A stretch of DNA of 18,898 nt from an uncultured Azospirillum sp. (GTDB lineage Bacteria > Pseudomonadota > Alphaproteobacteria > RF32 > CAG-239). Both the position numbers and the translations under genes were made by a program. Shown in pieces: positions 6,290 through 13,549 of this stretch (positions within the stretch are counted from its first letter, which is position 1; every line of letters starts with the position of its first letter). The notes beneath the pieces are model-generated. The model was not told the DNA's origin, did no database searches, and was given only the letters and a program-made list of their open reading frames with translations. Where the stretch lies: assembly GCA_947383875.1 (NCBI GenBank), contig CANDEX010000028.1, positions 1 to 18,898 on the forward strand. Reading direction: 5' to 3'.

Positions 6290-7387
6290 CTAGAACAGTT
6301 TCAAAACCGACTGAGCAGCCTGAGACGCCAAGGACAGAGAGTTAATAGCCAACTGCTGTCTGGTTTGCAGAGCAAGCATATTAGCAGACTCTTCGTTCAT
6401 GTCGGCCAGGGTCAGTTTGTCAGCACCTTCGGTCAGAACGTTAATCAGGTTTTCAGTAAATTCTTCACGAGTTTGAACAACTGAGTAGTTGTTACCAAAT
6501 TCAGAAGACATACCGCGCAGGGTATTAATGGCTGTTTCCACCTGAGAAATAGAAGCACCGATACTATCATTGGTACCCCAATCGGTAGCAGCTTCAAGAC
6601 CCAAACCTTTAGATGAAGCGTCAACACCTTTGATGGTGATAGAAGAAGAACGATCTTCATTAAAGATAACCGTCAAGTCATTTTCCTGCAACAGATTTAC
6701 ACCTTTGTAGCCGGCATCTTTTGCCAACTGGTCAATCTGGCTCAGAATATCATTGTACTGCTGCAATGCTTTGGTACGATTTGCGTTACCGGCAGTACCG
6801 CTGATTTTGGCTCCGCCAACTTCAATCTCGACTTTAACCTCAGCACCTTTCGGTGATTTTACGGTAAAGGTACCATCAGCAAATTCAACGGTAATATCTT
6901 CAGCACCTTCAAACTTTTGAATAGCATCCTGAATAGCCGTTGCCGCATCTGCACCTTCAGCGTTCGCCGTAAGAGTTACAGACAGCTCCTGTGTTTTACC
7001 GTCAATGGTAATTGTACCTTTGACATCACCGGCCGCAACAGCATCTTTATCATAAACGCCGAAAGAAGAAACTTCTTTATTAGCTTCATCGCGAGCAGTA
7101 TTGGCAACAGCCTTAGCCTGCTGAACGAAAGAAGTAATAGAAGTGATGGCTTCATCGGCAGCTTTAATGGTCTGAACACCTTGGCCCATAGAGTCAAGCA
7201 AAGCGCTTAAGTCGCTGGCACGGTTGTTCAAAGACTGAGCTGTATAGTAAGAAGACGGGTTATCCAGAGCACTGTTTACCTTTTTACCGGTAGACAGTCT
7301 TTCCTGTGTGGTATCCATTAAGCTCTGTGTGTTCTGCAAGGAAAGCAGGTTAGAACGCATACTTGCAGTTAAAGAAATATCTGACAT
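6290..7387 (-). CDS. Flagellin, paralog 3
   Basis: A 365-residue filament subunit. Residues 1-108 (SDISLTASMRSNLLSLQ..., LSTGKKVNSALDNPSSYY) and the last 150 residues (ending LASQAAQSVLKLF) are the polymerising D0/D1 helices. The central region (109-215) is Ala/Gly/Val/Glu-rich with predicted beta strands (KGTITIDGKTQELSVTL; FADGTFTVKSPKGAEVKVE) and differs from both other copies. It stands nearest flbT and has the best recognisable promoter of the three, so it may be the major subunit; that is inference. The ATG is preceded by GGAG. A terminator upstream closes the flbT transcript, so this is a separate unit. Confidence 0.97.
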   Translation of the reverse strand: MSDISLTASMRSNLLSLQNTQSLMDTTQERLSTGKKVNSALDNPSSYYTAQSLNNRASDLSALLDSMGQGVQTIKAADEAITSITSFVQQAKAVANTARDEANKEVSSFGVYDKDAVAAGDVKGTITIDGKTQELSVTLTANAEGADAATAIQDAIQKFEGAEDITVEFADGTFTVKSPKGAEVKVEIEVGGAKISGTAGNANRTKALQQYNDILSQIDQLAKDAGYKGVNLLQENDLTVIFNEDRSSSITIKGVDASSKGLGLEAATDWGTNDSIGASISQVETAINTLRGMSSEFGNNYSVVQTREEFTENLINVLTEGADKLTLADMNEESANMLALQTRQQLAINSLSLASQAAQSVLKLF

Positions 7388-7394
7388 GTTTTTT

Positions 7395-7443
7395 CTCCAT
7401 ATACTGTGGAATGTTAGTTACATAATACCCCATACTGGTGGTA
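7395..7443 (-). promoter_or_regulatory. Flagellin 3 leader: hairpin and conserved element
   Basis: On the minus strand: hairpin TACC-A-CCA-GTA-TGG-GGTA (7426-7443), then TTCCACAG (7404-7411), then GGAG (7395-7398). The hairpin begins 8 nt after the -10 box, as in flagellin 1, so the mRNA would open with it. Confidence 0.55.
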
Positions 7444-7451
7444 CAGTTTGT

Positions 7452-7480
7452 AATATATCATATTTTAGACACCTTGGCAA
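7452..7480 (-). promoter_or_regulatory. Promoter of flagellin gene 3
   Basis: Minus strand: -35 TTGCCA (7475-7480), 17-bp spacer, -10 TATATT (7452-7457). Start expected near 7445. The -35 overlaps a small palindrome, GGCA-A-TGCC (7476-7484). I found no convincing sigma-54 or sigma-28 site here. Confidence 0.5.
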
Positions 7481-7530
7481 TGCCTAATTTGTATTCTAAA
7501 TTAAATTAACTAAAGAAATGGTTAATCAAA

Positions 7531-7558
7531 AAGAAAAAACAAGGCCGCTAAAGCGGCC
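7531..7558 (-). terminator. Terminator of flbT
   Basis: Perfect stem GGCCGC-TTTA-GCGGCC (7543-7558) followed on the minus strand by a T-rich tract (TTGTTTTTTC). It lies 25 bp after the flbT stop and separates it from flagellin 3. Confidence 0.9.
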
Positions 7559-7583
7559 CAAAAATCATGCCAATTCAATCACA

Positions 7584-7979
7584 TCACCCTAAATTCAGGG
7601 CTTCTCCAAAAAGTTCATTTTCTTTTTTAACCAATTTATCGGCACTTTTGATGGCGGCATAAAAATCGTTATTCAACACACAATCGCTTACTGCAGCAAT
7701 ATATGGAATGAGACTCGGTGCCGCATTTTGCAAATCGCGCACATATTCCAAATACATTTTCTGGAGCTGAGAAGCATCTTTTGCCAAATACATCTGTTGA
7801 ACAATAAAGTAGACGCGCTTGCTTGGCGTATTGGCTTCCGACTCGCGCAAAATAAATTTTTCGCGCAGGATAGGAACATTTCCTTCAATATAGAACCTTG
7901 TGCGCTCATTATCATTAGTAATGAGAGACTCGCCGATAATAATACTCTCATGGGGTTTCAGTTCGATTTTTAAAGGCAT
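7584..7979 (-). CDS. flbT: Flagellin synthesis regulator FlbT
   Basis: A 131-residue cytoplasmic RNA-binding regulator. In Caulobacter, FlbT binds the 5' leader of flagellin mRNA and lowers its translation and stability when the hook is not finished; in other Alphaproteobacteria it can act positively, usually opposite FlaF. Family features seen: the N-terminal MPLKIELKPHESIIIGESLI strand, the centre VPILREKFILRESEANTPSKRVYFIVQQMY, and a helical C-terminal half ending in an acidic ELFGEAL. Length is usual for the family. The start is fixed by AAGGAG 6 nt before ATG. It sits upstream of three flagellin genes but has its own terminator. No flaF is in the window, so the usual FlaF/FlbT pair is either split or lies elsewhere. 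Confidence 0.93.
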   Translation of the reverse strand: MPLKIELKPHESIIIGESLITNDNERTRFYIEGNVPILREKFILRESEANTPSKRVYFIVQQMYLAKDASQLQKMYLEYVRDLQNAAPSLIPYIAAVSDCVLNNDFYAAIKSADKLVKKENELFGEALNLG

Positions 7980-8022
7980 ACAAAGCTCCTTAGCATACTG
8001 ATGTTTTACAAATTTCTGGCTT

Positions 8023-8075
8023 ATTATATAAAACTTTTTATTTTTTTTGCAAATCTTTATTTTCTCATGTATAAC
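8023..8075. promoter_or_regulatory. Divergent promoters sharing one -35 box
   Basis: TTGCAA at 8047-8052 is its own reverse complement. Rightward it has TATAAC (8070-8075) at 17 bp, toward the TerB-like gene and uup. Leftward it has TATAAT (8023-8028) at 18 bp, toward flbT. The same hexamer serves both directions, so polymerase binding at one should exclude the other. Confidence 0.6.
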
Positions 8076-8109
8076 TTTATTAAATTAAACAGGGAAAGGA
8101 ATCTTGCGT

Positions 8110-8535
8110 ATGCCCGATATGTGCAAACAATTAACTAATGCTGAAAAAAGACTGTATATTCAGGCTTTAGCCTATGTTCTCGGCACTAATGGCAAAGACA
8201 ACAAGGCAAAAGAAGATTATCTTTTGACACAAATTGCAGATGCAGGGCTTCCCGAATCGGCTTTAAAACAGGCCTTAACTAAAGGCACGGAAGAACAGCT
8301 GATTCAAAATTTACCGCAAATTGACGATACCAGAACCAAACGTTATATCTTCAGAGAAATGATTTTATTGGCTTTGGCCGACCATGAACTGACAGACAAC
8401 GAAGTTGAAAGCCTGCATAAAATCGGTCGATGCATGGGCATTAACAATGAAAAAATCAATGATTTCTTTATCTGGGCTGCTCAAGGGGTTGAATGGCAGC
8501 TGGACGGCATAAAACTGGTTGAAGAAGATTTATAA
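8110..8535 (+). CDS. TerB-like domain protein
   Basis: A 141-residue, all-helical acidic protein. The pattern (AYVLGTNGKDNKAKEDYLL near the N-terminus, then REMILLALADHELTDNEVESL in the middle) matches the TerB/DjlA N-terminal type fold, in which two helix bundles carry acidic metal-binding-like loops; ADHELTDNE is the usual second half-motif. TerB-like proteins are associated with stress and membrane-linked complexes, but single-domain copies such as this one have no settled function. I start at ATG 8110: AAGGA at 8096-8100 gives a 9-nt spacing, whereas TTG at 8104 would leave only 3 nt. It is 9 bp upstream of uup, which it probably shares an mRNA with. Confidence 0.7.
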   Translation: MPDMCKQLTNAEKRLYIQALAYVLGTNGKDNKAKEDYLLTQIADAGLPESALKQALTKGTEEQLIQNLPQIDDTRTKRYIFREMILLALADHELTDNEVESLHKIGRCMGINNEKINDFFIWAAQGVEWQLDGIKLVEEDL

Positions 8536-8544
8536 AACAAGATT

Positions 8545-10359
8545 ATGAGTAATTTTGAACCACCTATTATGACAATTAAAGGTGCCAAACTTCGTTTCGG
8601 CACCAAGCAGTTGTTTACCGACGTGGAATTATATATTAACCGCGGCGATAAAATCTGCCTGGTCGGTCGTAACGGCTGCGGCAAATCAACTTTGCTTAAG
8701 GTTATTTCAGGCACGATTGAAGCTGACGACGGCGATATTTTTCTTCAGCCGGGCGTGAAAATTTCTTATATGCCTCAGGATCCCGACTTTAGCGGTTGTC
8801 AGACACTGCGAGACGTGGTTTTGTCCGGATTGTCGGATGAAGAGCGTCATCAGGAATTTAAAGCCGATATATTGATTGAACAATTTGATATTCGCGCGGC
8901 GCAAGCTCCGGATGAAAGCTCCGGCGGAGAAAGGAAAAAAGCGGCTCTCGCCAAGGCTCTTATCGGAGAGCCAGATATTTTGTTGCTTGATGAACCGACC
9001 AACCACCTGGATATGCCCACCATCGAAAAGCTGGAAAAAATAATTAAAGATTTTCGTGGTGCCGTTATTGTCATCAGCCATGACCGAATGTTTCTCAGTA
9101 ACGTCTCGCAGACAACATTCTGGCTCGATCGCGGTGTTATGCGGCGGAATAATAAAGGCTTTAAGTTTTTTGAGGAATGGCAGGATCAATGCATTAATCA
9201 AGAAATTATTGAGCAAAAATACTTAAATAAAAAAATTGAAGAAGAAACAGAATGGCTTCATAAAGGTGTTACCGCGCGCCGCAAGAGGAATATGGGACGC
9301 CTGCGTCGATTACAGCAATTAAGGCAAGAACGCAGAGAGCAGATTAAGCAAATCGGTTCGGTTAATATGGAAATCGAAAATACCGAATTCCGCTCTAAAA
9401 TGGTTATTGAAGCCAAGCACGTTTGCAAAACTTTTGGAGAAAGAGAAATTGTCAAAGATTTTTCAACTCGCATTATTAAAGGTAACAAAATCGGCATTGT
9501 CGGATCAAACGGCGCAGGCAAGACGACTCTTATCAAATTACTGACCAAACGTCTGGAACCTGATTCCGGTTTTGTCAGGATGGGAAAAAATCTGGAAGAA
9601 GCGTATTTTGACCAAAATCGCCTGACGCTTGATCCGAAAAAGACATTATGGAAAACGCTTTGCGGCGAAGGTGATCATATCTGGGTACGTGGTCAATACC
9701 GTCATGTTGTGGCTTATTTGAAAGATTTTCTGTTTAAACCGGAACAAGCACAATGTCCGGTTTCGGCCTTATCCGGCGGAGAAAAGAACCGTTTGATGCT
9801 GGCCGTCGCTCTTGCCAAACAATCTAACTTTTTAGTATTGGACGAACCAACCAACGATTTGGATATGGATACGCTGGATTTGCTTCAGGAAGTATTATCC
9901 GAATATGACGGAACGGTATTACTGGTCAGCCATGACCGTGATTTTATTGACAGAGTCGTGACCTCTGTCATTTACATGCCCGGTGACGGCAGTGTCACTG
10001 AACACGCGGGAAGCTACAGTGAACTTCTAACGAAGCTGCAAAACAAACAGCCTCAAAGAGAAGAAAAGAAAACGGTAAGCAAAACCCCCGAAAAAAACAT
10101 TTCCATTCCCTCCAAAGCAGCCAAACTCAGCTACAAGCAACAACGTTTATTAGACGTCTTACCCCAAACAATTGAAACTTTGGAAAAAGAAATCGATGAT
10201 ATTGAGCAGCAGCTGAGTGACCCTGATTTGTATACATCAAACCCGGAAAAATTTGACAGTCTCAGCGCACGCCTCAATGAAGCACAACTGGAAAAAGAGG
10301 ATTGTGAAAATCAATGGCTGGAAATTCAATTACTAAAAGAAGAATTAGAGACCAAATAG
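8545..10359 (+). CDS. uup: ABC-F family ATPase Uup
   Basis: A 604-residue soluble ABC-F protein with two ATPase domains and no membrane segment. Domain 1: Walker A GRNGCGKST (41-49), signature SSGGE, Walker B ILLLDEPTNHLD. A positively charged linker (KGVTARRKRNMGRLRRLQQL) follows. Domain 2: Walker A GSNGAGKTT (320-328), LSGGE (409-413), and FLVLDEPTNDLD. The C-terminal part (about 525-604) begins KLSYKQQRLLDVLP and forms the two-helix coiled coil characteristic of Uup. ABC-F proteins act on ribosomes; Uup is linked to resolution of branched DNA and to ribosome-related defects and limits transposon precise excision. There is no clear ribosome binding site, so translation probably depends on coupling to the TerB-like gene 9 bp upstream. 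The 3' end overlaps the convergent gene by 15 bp. Confidence 0.93.
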   Translation: MSNFEPPIMTIKGAKLRFGTKQLFTDVELYINRGDKICLVGRNGCGKSTLLKVISGTIEADDGDIFLQPGVKISYMPQDPDFSGCQTLRDVVLSGLSDEERHQEFKADILIEQFDIRAAQAPDESSGGERKKAALAKALIGEPDILLLDEPTNHLDMPTIEKLEKIIKDFRGAVIVISHDRMFLSNVSQTTFWLDRGVMRRNNKGFKFFEEWQDQCINQEIIEQKYLNKKIEEETEWLHKGVTARRKRNMGRLRRLQQLRQERREQIKQIGSVNMEIENTEFRSKMVIEAKHVCKTFGEREIVKDFSTRIIKGNKIGIVGSNGAGKTTLIKLLTKRLEPDSGFVRMGKNLEEAYFDQNRLTLDPKKTLWKTLCGEGDHIWVRGQYRHVVAYLKDFLFKPEQAQCPVSALSGGEKNRLMLAVALAKQSNFLVLDEPTNDLDMDTLDLLQEVLSEYDGTVLLVSHDRDFIDRVVTSVIYMPGDGSVTEHAGSYSELLTKLQNKQPQREEKKTVSKTPEKNISIPSKAAKLSYKQQRLLDVLPQTIETLEKEIDDIEQQLSDPDLYTSNPEKFDSLSARLNEAQLEKEDCENQWLEIQLLKEELETK

Positions 10360-11238
10360 ACGGTTGAATTTAAGTGCGGCGTAACGTCGGTAAACACTGA
10401 GAGATCGACGACGTTTCAGTGTGGTATATTTATTGGCATACCGACGTTGCATACGTTGAAATGCCGGCTCTAAAAAGTGTTGCATCAGTTGCCGGCGACG
10501 GGGATGCCGAGTAATTTGATTATATGCCTGAGCAAACTTTTCCGGATGCGCACTGTGATGACGCGGCGGCCATGTGCCGGCCCAAACGGTATCCAGCATA
10601 AACCCTTTCCCCAGCGGTACGGATTTTCCAAACTTATCAGTTACATTTACACCACAATCAAAAACCGCAAAATGAAACGGATGCTTAAATAATTTCATAT
10701 CGGCGGCAGCCAAAGTGACACCGTTTTTCAATGCATATTTATGAAAAGCTGTGCGTTTCTCTGCCAATTCGGCATCCGAACGAAAATCCATTCCCTGCAA
10801 AGCCCAAACATACCCTCCGCGAGATGAAATTTCAGCATCGTCTGACACTGCAGACAATTCTATTTGCGATGGGTTATAGCGACACTCTGCCGCTGTTCTG
10901 GCTTCTTTATCATGCTGTTGCAGAAAATTTTGCAGCCGAGACAGAAAGACACCGGCAAATGCAGGATTGTCCTTTCCGCCTTTAGAGCAATAAAGATTAT
11001 GGATTTTGACATTCAAACAATCATCCAACAACTGCCATTCGGTTATCAATTCATATGATGACCGGGCGTTTTCTATATTTGTCTTCAATAAAATACCGGA
11101 ATACAAACCTGCCTGTACCGCAGTTCGGGATATATCGACATAGTGCGTTTGATAACCCGCTGAAGACAAATCCAACGGCCAATGGTCTGCCGAAAGAGAA
11201 GAAATTTCAGATATAATTTCTGCAATGCCGTCAGCCAT
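10345..11238 (-). CDS. Conserved-looking protein of unknown function, Arg-rich C-terminus
   Basis: A 297-residue protein I do not recognise. It has no signal peptide or membrane helix. The N-terminal and central parts look like a mixed alpha/beta globular domain (HYVDISRTAVQAGLYSG; GGYVWALQGMDFRSDAEL; HPFHFAVFDCGVNVTDKFG; GFMLDTVWAGTWPPRHH). The final 55 residues are very basic, with RHPRRRQ, RMQRRYANKY and LKRRRSLSVYRRY, suggesting contact with nucleic acid, ribosomes or acidic membrane lipid. Its ATG directly abuts the TAA of the upstream anchored coiled-coil gene (TAAATG), so translation is coupled, probably by reinitiation. It is the last gene of a three-gene unit behind the HAD-like gene. 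No terminator is seen and its end overlaps uup. Confidence 0.75.
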   Translation of the reverse strand: MADGIAEIISEISSLSADHWPLDLSSAGYQTHYVDISRTAVQAGLYSGILLKTNIENARSSYELITEWQLLDDCLNVKIHNLYCSKGGKDNPAFAGVFLSRLQNFLQQHDKEARTAAECRYNPSQIELSAVSDDAEISSRGGYVWALQGMDFRSDAELAEKRTAFHKYALKNGVTLAAADMKLFKHPFHFAVFDCGVNVTDKFGKSVPLGKGFMLDTVWAGTWPPRHHSAHPEKFAQAYNQITRHPRRRQLMQHFLEPAFQRMQRRYANKYTTLKRRRSLSVYRRYAALKFNRLFGL

Positions 11239-11790
11239 TTATTTGCTCTCCAAGGCCTCTCGAATAACCGATTGCAACGGAGTAACCAATGCTAATTCCT
11301 GCGGCGTTATCTGTTCTACATTAAGCCGCGCCTGCTGCTCGCGTATCATATTTTCAAGACTGCTGGCCAGTGAGTCTGTTTGCGGATCATATTGTCCGGT
11401 TTGCTGCTGTCTGGCTCGTAAAGCAGCTAACTGCTGTTCCAAACCATTTATCATCCGCTGGTTGTTTTGATATTGTTCCAATGTTTTCAATATGATACGT
11501 AATCGTTGTTCCACATAGAAAAATCGTTTGGGCCGCCATTTACGGCGTAACAACCATTTTTCTTCCTGCGGCGACAATTCATATTCCTGATGATTTCCGG
11601 TATTATGCTGAATGTAATCTGACCATACCGGTAAAAATTCCATCAATTCATCTTGGTTGATTTCAGTGGATGTTCTGTTGGGAATGGTCTCCCAGTCGAT
11701 GGTATTTTCTGCCTGATAATTGTTATAAAACTGCATTCCACCCCAACAGAGCAGGCCCAGCAAAACAATCTTTTTGAAATTGAGTTTCAT
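11239..11790 (-). CDS. Membrane-anchored coiled-coil protein, unknown function
   Basis: A 183-residue protein of no family I know. The N-terminus, MKLNFKKIVLLGLLCWGGMQF, is an uncleaved-looking signal anchor. A short acidic segment follows, then a basic patch (KWLLRRKWRPKRFF), a long Gln/Leu-rich coiled coil (about 95-165, with QNNQRMINGLEQQLAALRARQQQ), and a C-terminal helix. It would face the periplasm if the anchor is standard type II. I chose ATG 11788-11790 because it lies 1 bp after the stop of the HAD gene and puts the hydrophobic anchor at the N-terminus; the frame remains open for 37 codons upstream inside the HAD gene, but that would bury the anchor. The GGTGG just upstream can serve as ribosome binding site. 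Confidence 0.75.
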   Translation of the reverse strand: MKLNFKKIVLLGLLCWGGMQFYNNYQAENTIDWETIPNRTSTEINQDELMEFLPVWSDYIQHNTGNHQEYELSPQEEKWLLRRKWRPKRFFYVEQRLRIILKTLEQYQNNQRMINGLEQQLAALRARQQQTGQYDPQTDSLASSLENMIREQQARLNVEQITPQELALVTPLQSVIREALESK

Positions 11791-11791
11791 T

Positions 11792-12658
11792 TTACCACCG
11801 CAGATTAGAGACGACAAAATCGGGGTAAGCATCAAAATTAGTCGCCAATTCACGGGTTTTGGCAACGTCGGGGATATATCCTTCTCCCAAAAAATTAACA
11901 TGAATGCCTTTGGAGACCAGAATAGATGACACGCCTAACAGATTTGCTCCTTTAATATCCGTCGCAATATTATCCCCGATAACGATGACAGATTCTTTTT
12001 TAACGCCGGGAATCCCATCTAAAGCATATGCAATAATCTTAGCATCAGGTTTACCTATGGTTATGATTTTACCACCTAAAACGGCATATTGTTCTGCTAA
12101 TGCTCCCGGTGCCAAACCGATTTCTCCGTTACAGTAGGTTGATGTGTCATTACCGGCACAAACCAGAGGAATCCCTAAACCGGCTGCATGTTCAAGTGAC
12201 GGCAGGAAATCATCCATTGCCTTAGCTCCGCAAACTTCACTCGCATACATAAAATCCGCACGGGACAAATCTTCCGTCCGTTGATAATTCAGGTTAGCGA
12301 ACATTCCCATTTCCCGGCAGTTTCCCAGACAATAGTAAGTTGTTCCGAGAGCGGCAAATTCTCCCTGACGCGCTTTAAATTTATAATGCAGAATTTCTCC
12401 GGCCGTAACTATCGCATCAAACACCGCTACAGGAACTTTATTTTCATGCAGCCAGGCAACCATGCTTTCTACCCGACGTGCCGTATTGGAGAGCAAAACT
12501 ATATGTTTACCATTCCTTTTCAGATTAATTAAGGCTTCCACCGCTTCGGTTTTAACGCCGCGGTCTTCTGTCAATATTCCGTTGCAGCCGACAACGACCG
12601 TATTATACGGTTCAATAACTTTAGAAATATTGACGATGGGTTTAATCATTTTTATCAT
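11792..12658 (-). CDS. HAD class IIA hydrolase homolog lacking the nucleophile Asp
   Basis: About 288 residues, of the HAD-superfamily subclass IIA group (NagD/AraL-like, close in wording to TIGR01459). Motif II (LLSNTARR, Ser57), motif III (IGKPDAK, Lys203) and motif IV (VIGDNIATDIKGA, Asp229 and Asp234) are intact, as is the C2-type cap. Motif I should read DxDG or DVWG; here it is VVGCNGIL, so the nucleophile Asp is Gly24 and the acid/base position is Asn26. As read, the protein should not be a phosphatase; it may bind a phosphorylated ligand or play a structural role. The start is uncertain: 12658 has GAGAG upstream, while in-frame ATGs also occur at 12676 and 12649. It leads an operon with the next two genes, 1 bp and 0 bp apart. 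Confidence 0.85.
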   Translation of the reverse strand: MIKMIKPIVNISKVIEPYNTVVVGCNGILTEDRGVKTEAVEALINLKRNGKHIVLLSNTARRVESMVAWLHENKVPVAVFDAIVTAGEILHYKFKARQGEFAALGTTYYCLGNCREMGMFANLNYQRTEDLSRADFMYASEVCGAKAMDDFLPSLEHAAGLGIPLVCAGNDTSTYCNGEIGLAPGALAEQYAVLGGKIITIGKPDAKIIAYALDGIPGVKKESVIVIGDNIATDIKGANLLGVSSILVSKGIHVNFLGEGYIPDVAKTRELATNFDAYPDFVVSNLRW

Positions 12659-12743
12659 TTCGACTCTCGGCCTCATATATCTTAAGCGACTTAATTTCTA
12701 TTATCATACAGGAAAGATATTAAAAAAATGCTAGCAAACGCAT

Positions 12744-12782
12744 AAAAAACAGGCACCACCACTAAGTGATTGTGCCTGTTTT
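12744..12782 (-). terminator. Terminator of the 217-residue orphan gene
   Basis: An 11-bp stem, AAAACAGGCAC (12746-12756) with GTGCCTGTTTT (12772-12782), and a run of six T on the minus strand. It lies just after the stop at 12786 and isolates the HAD operon from upstream transcription. Confidence 0.88.
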
Positions 12783-12785
12783 CAT

Positions 12786-13439
12786 CTAGTTCCTGTTGTT
12801 CAGTTTGTTCCAATTTTCCAATCCGTCAGTGTCTCTCAAAAATCGCCAGCCTTTACTGCCGTCGGGGAGAGAAAATTCATCACTGTAAAAAACCTCATCC
12901 CCTATGCGATACCACACCGTTCCGTCAACAACCAAGTAGTCATCTACTATTATCTGCTGTCTCAGACCTCGCTGAAGGTACCCACGCTGAAAACTTGACA
13001 GGATTTTTTCGTTCTTTTCATTTTGTTGAATAAAACACCTGAATTTCTCATTGCAAATCAGCATACCCAAACGAATGAGCTTCAATGACTGATAGTTTTC
13101 GCTGGGAATAACCATATCCCATTGCACCATGTCGGGCTGTTCATTCGACTCCCGGCTACTGCAGATGAAATTTCCCTCACAATACATCCAGTTGTCAAAA
13201 GTAACTCCGCCTGTGATACAAACGCCTTTGGTTTCGTCAATCCACCACAACCCATAACGTTTGAGAGGAGGGGCGGATTTTTTCATATCATGAAAAACAA
13301 GGTAGTTTCCGACACATTCGGACAGTTCATCCGTCTTTTGCAGACACTCATACATTTCGCGGAATATATTCCACTTGGAAAGAAAATACTTACCTTCACA
13401 ATACACCACCTGATAACAGGGAAGCAAATTCAGATTCAT
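12786..13439 (-). CDS. Orphan protein of unknown function
   Basis: A 217-residue protein with no family I recognise. It is rich in aromatic residues and Cys (eight Cys) and looks like a beta-rich soluble domain: VVYCEGKYFLSKW, YGLWWIDETKGVCITGG, FDNWMYCEGNFICSS, DYLVVDGTVWYRIGDEVFYS. The repeated CEGxF/DGxV turns suggest a small repeat or beta-sandwich. No signal peptide or membrane helix is seen, so the Cys residues are probably reduced in the cytoplasm. The assigned ATG lacks a ribosome binding site, so the true start could be further in, though no better one is evident. It is a single-gene unit between its own terminator and that of hydG, with no functional link to its neighbours; it could be an accessory gene. 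Confidence 0.65.
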   Translation of the reverse strand: MNLNLLPCYQVVYCEGKYFLSKWNIFREMYECLQKTDELSECVGNYLVFHDMKKSAPPLKRYGLWWIDETKGVCITGGVTFDNWMYCEGNFICSSRESNEQPDMVQWDMVIPSENYQSLKLIRLGMLICNEKFRCFIQQNEKNEKILSSFQRGYLQRGLRQQIIVDDYLVVDGTVWYRIGDEVFYSDEFSLPDGSKGWRFLRDTDGLENWNKLNNRN

Positions 13440-13467
13440 AATTGTAGGTGTTAATGATTAAACAATA

Positions 13468-13497
13468 ATATTACCTTGAATCTGTTTATAATGTCAT
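13468..13497 (-). promoter_or_regulatory. Candidate promoter of the orphan gene
   Basis: Minus strand: -35 ATGACA (13492-13497), 18-bp spacer, -10 TAATAT (13468-13473). It would give a leader of about 21 nt. Moderate match only. Confidence 0.35.
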
Positions 13498-13514
13498 TTG
13501 CTTCAAGAAGCAAC

Positions 13515-13538
13515 AAAAAACGACAGCCTAAGCTGTCG
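13515..13538 (-). terminator. Terminator of hydG
   Basis: CGACAGC-TTAG-GCTGTCG type stem (13521-13538) followed by six T on the minus strand (13515-13520), 11 bp after the hydG stop. Confidence 0.92.
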
Positions 13539-13549
13539 CTTTTTGTCAA

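Noticed and set aside
3682..7387. Mobile or CRISPR-like repeat structure from the three similar blocks
   Set aside because: The similarity is that of tandem flagellin paralogs, limited to the conserved coding ends; no spacers, inverted ends or target duplications are seen.
7388..7583. Sigma-54 promoter upstream of flagellin 3
   Set aside because: TTGGCAATGCC looks partly like TGGC...TGC but lies on the wrong strand and lacks the correct spacing.
8104..8109. TTG start of the TerB-like gene
   Set aside because: The AAGGA ribosome binding site is only 3 nt away; the ATG at 8110 has a proper 9-nt spacing.
8481..9548. Antisense frames of up to 169 codons within uup
   Set aside because: They mirror the strongly conserved ABC-F coding frame and have no start signals or recognisable content.
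11791..11901. Upstream extension of the anchored coiled-coil protein
   Set aside because: It overlaps the conserved end of the HAD protein and would place the membrane anchor in mid-protein.
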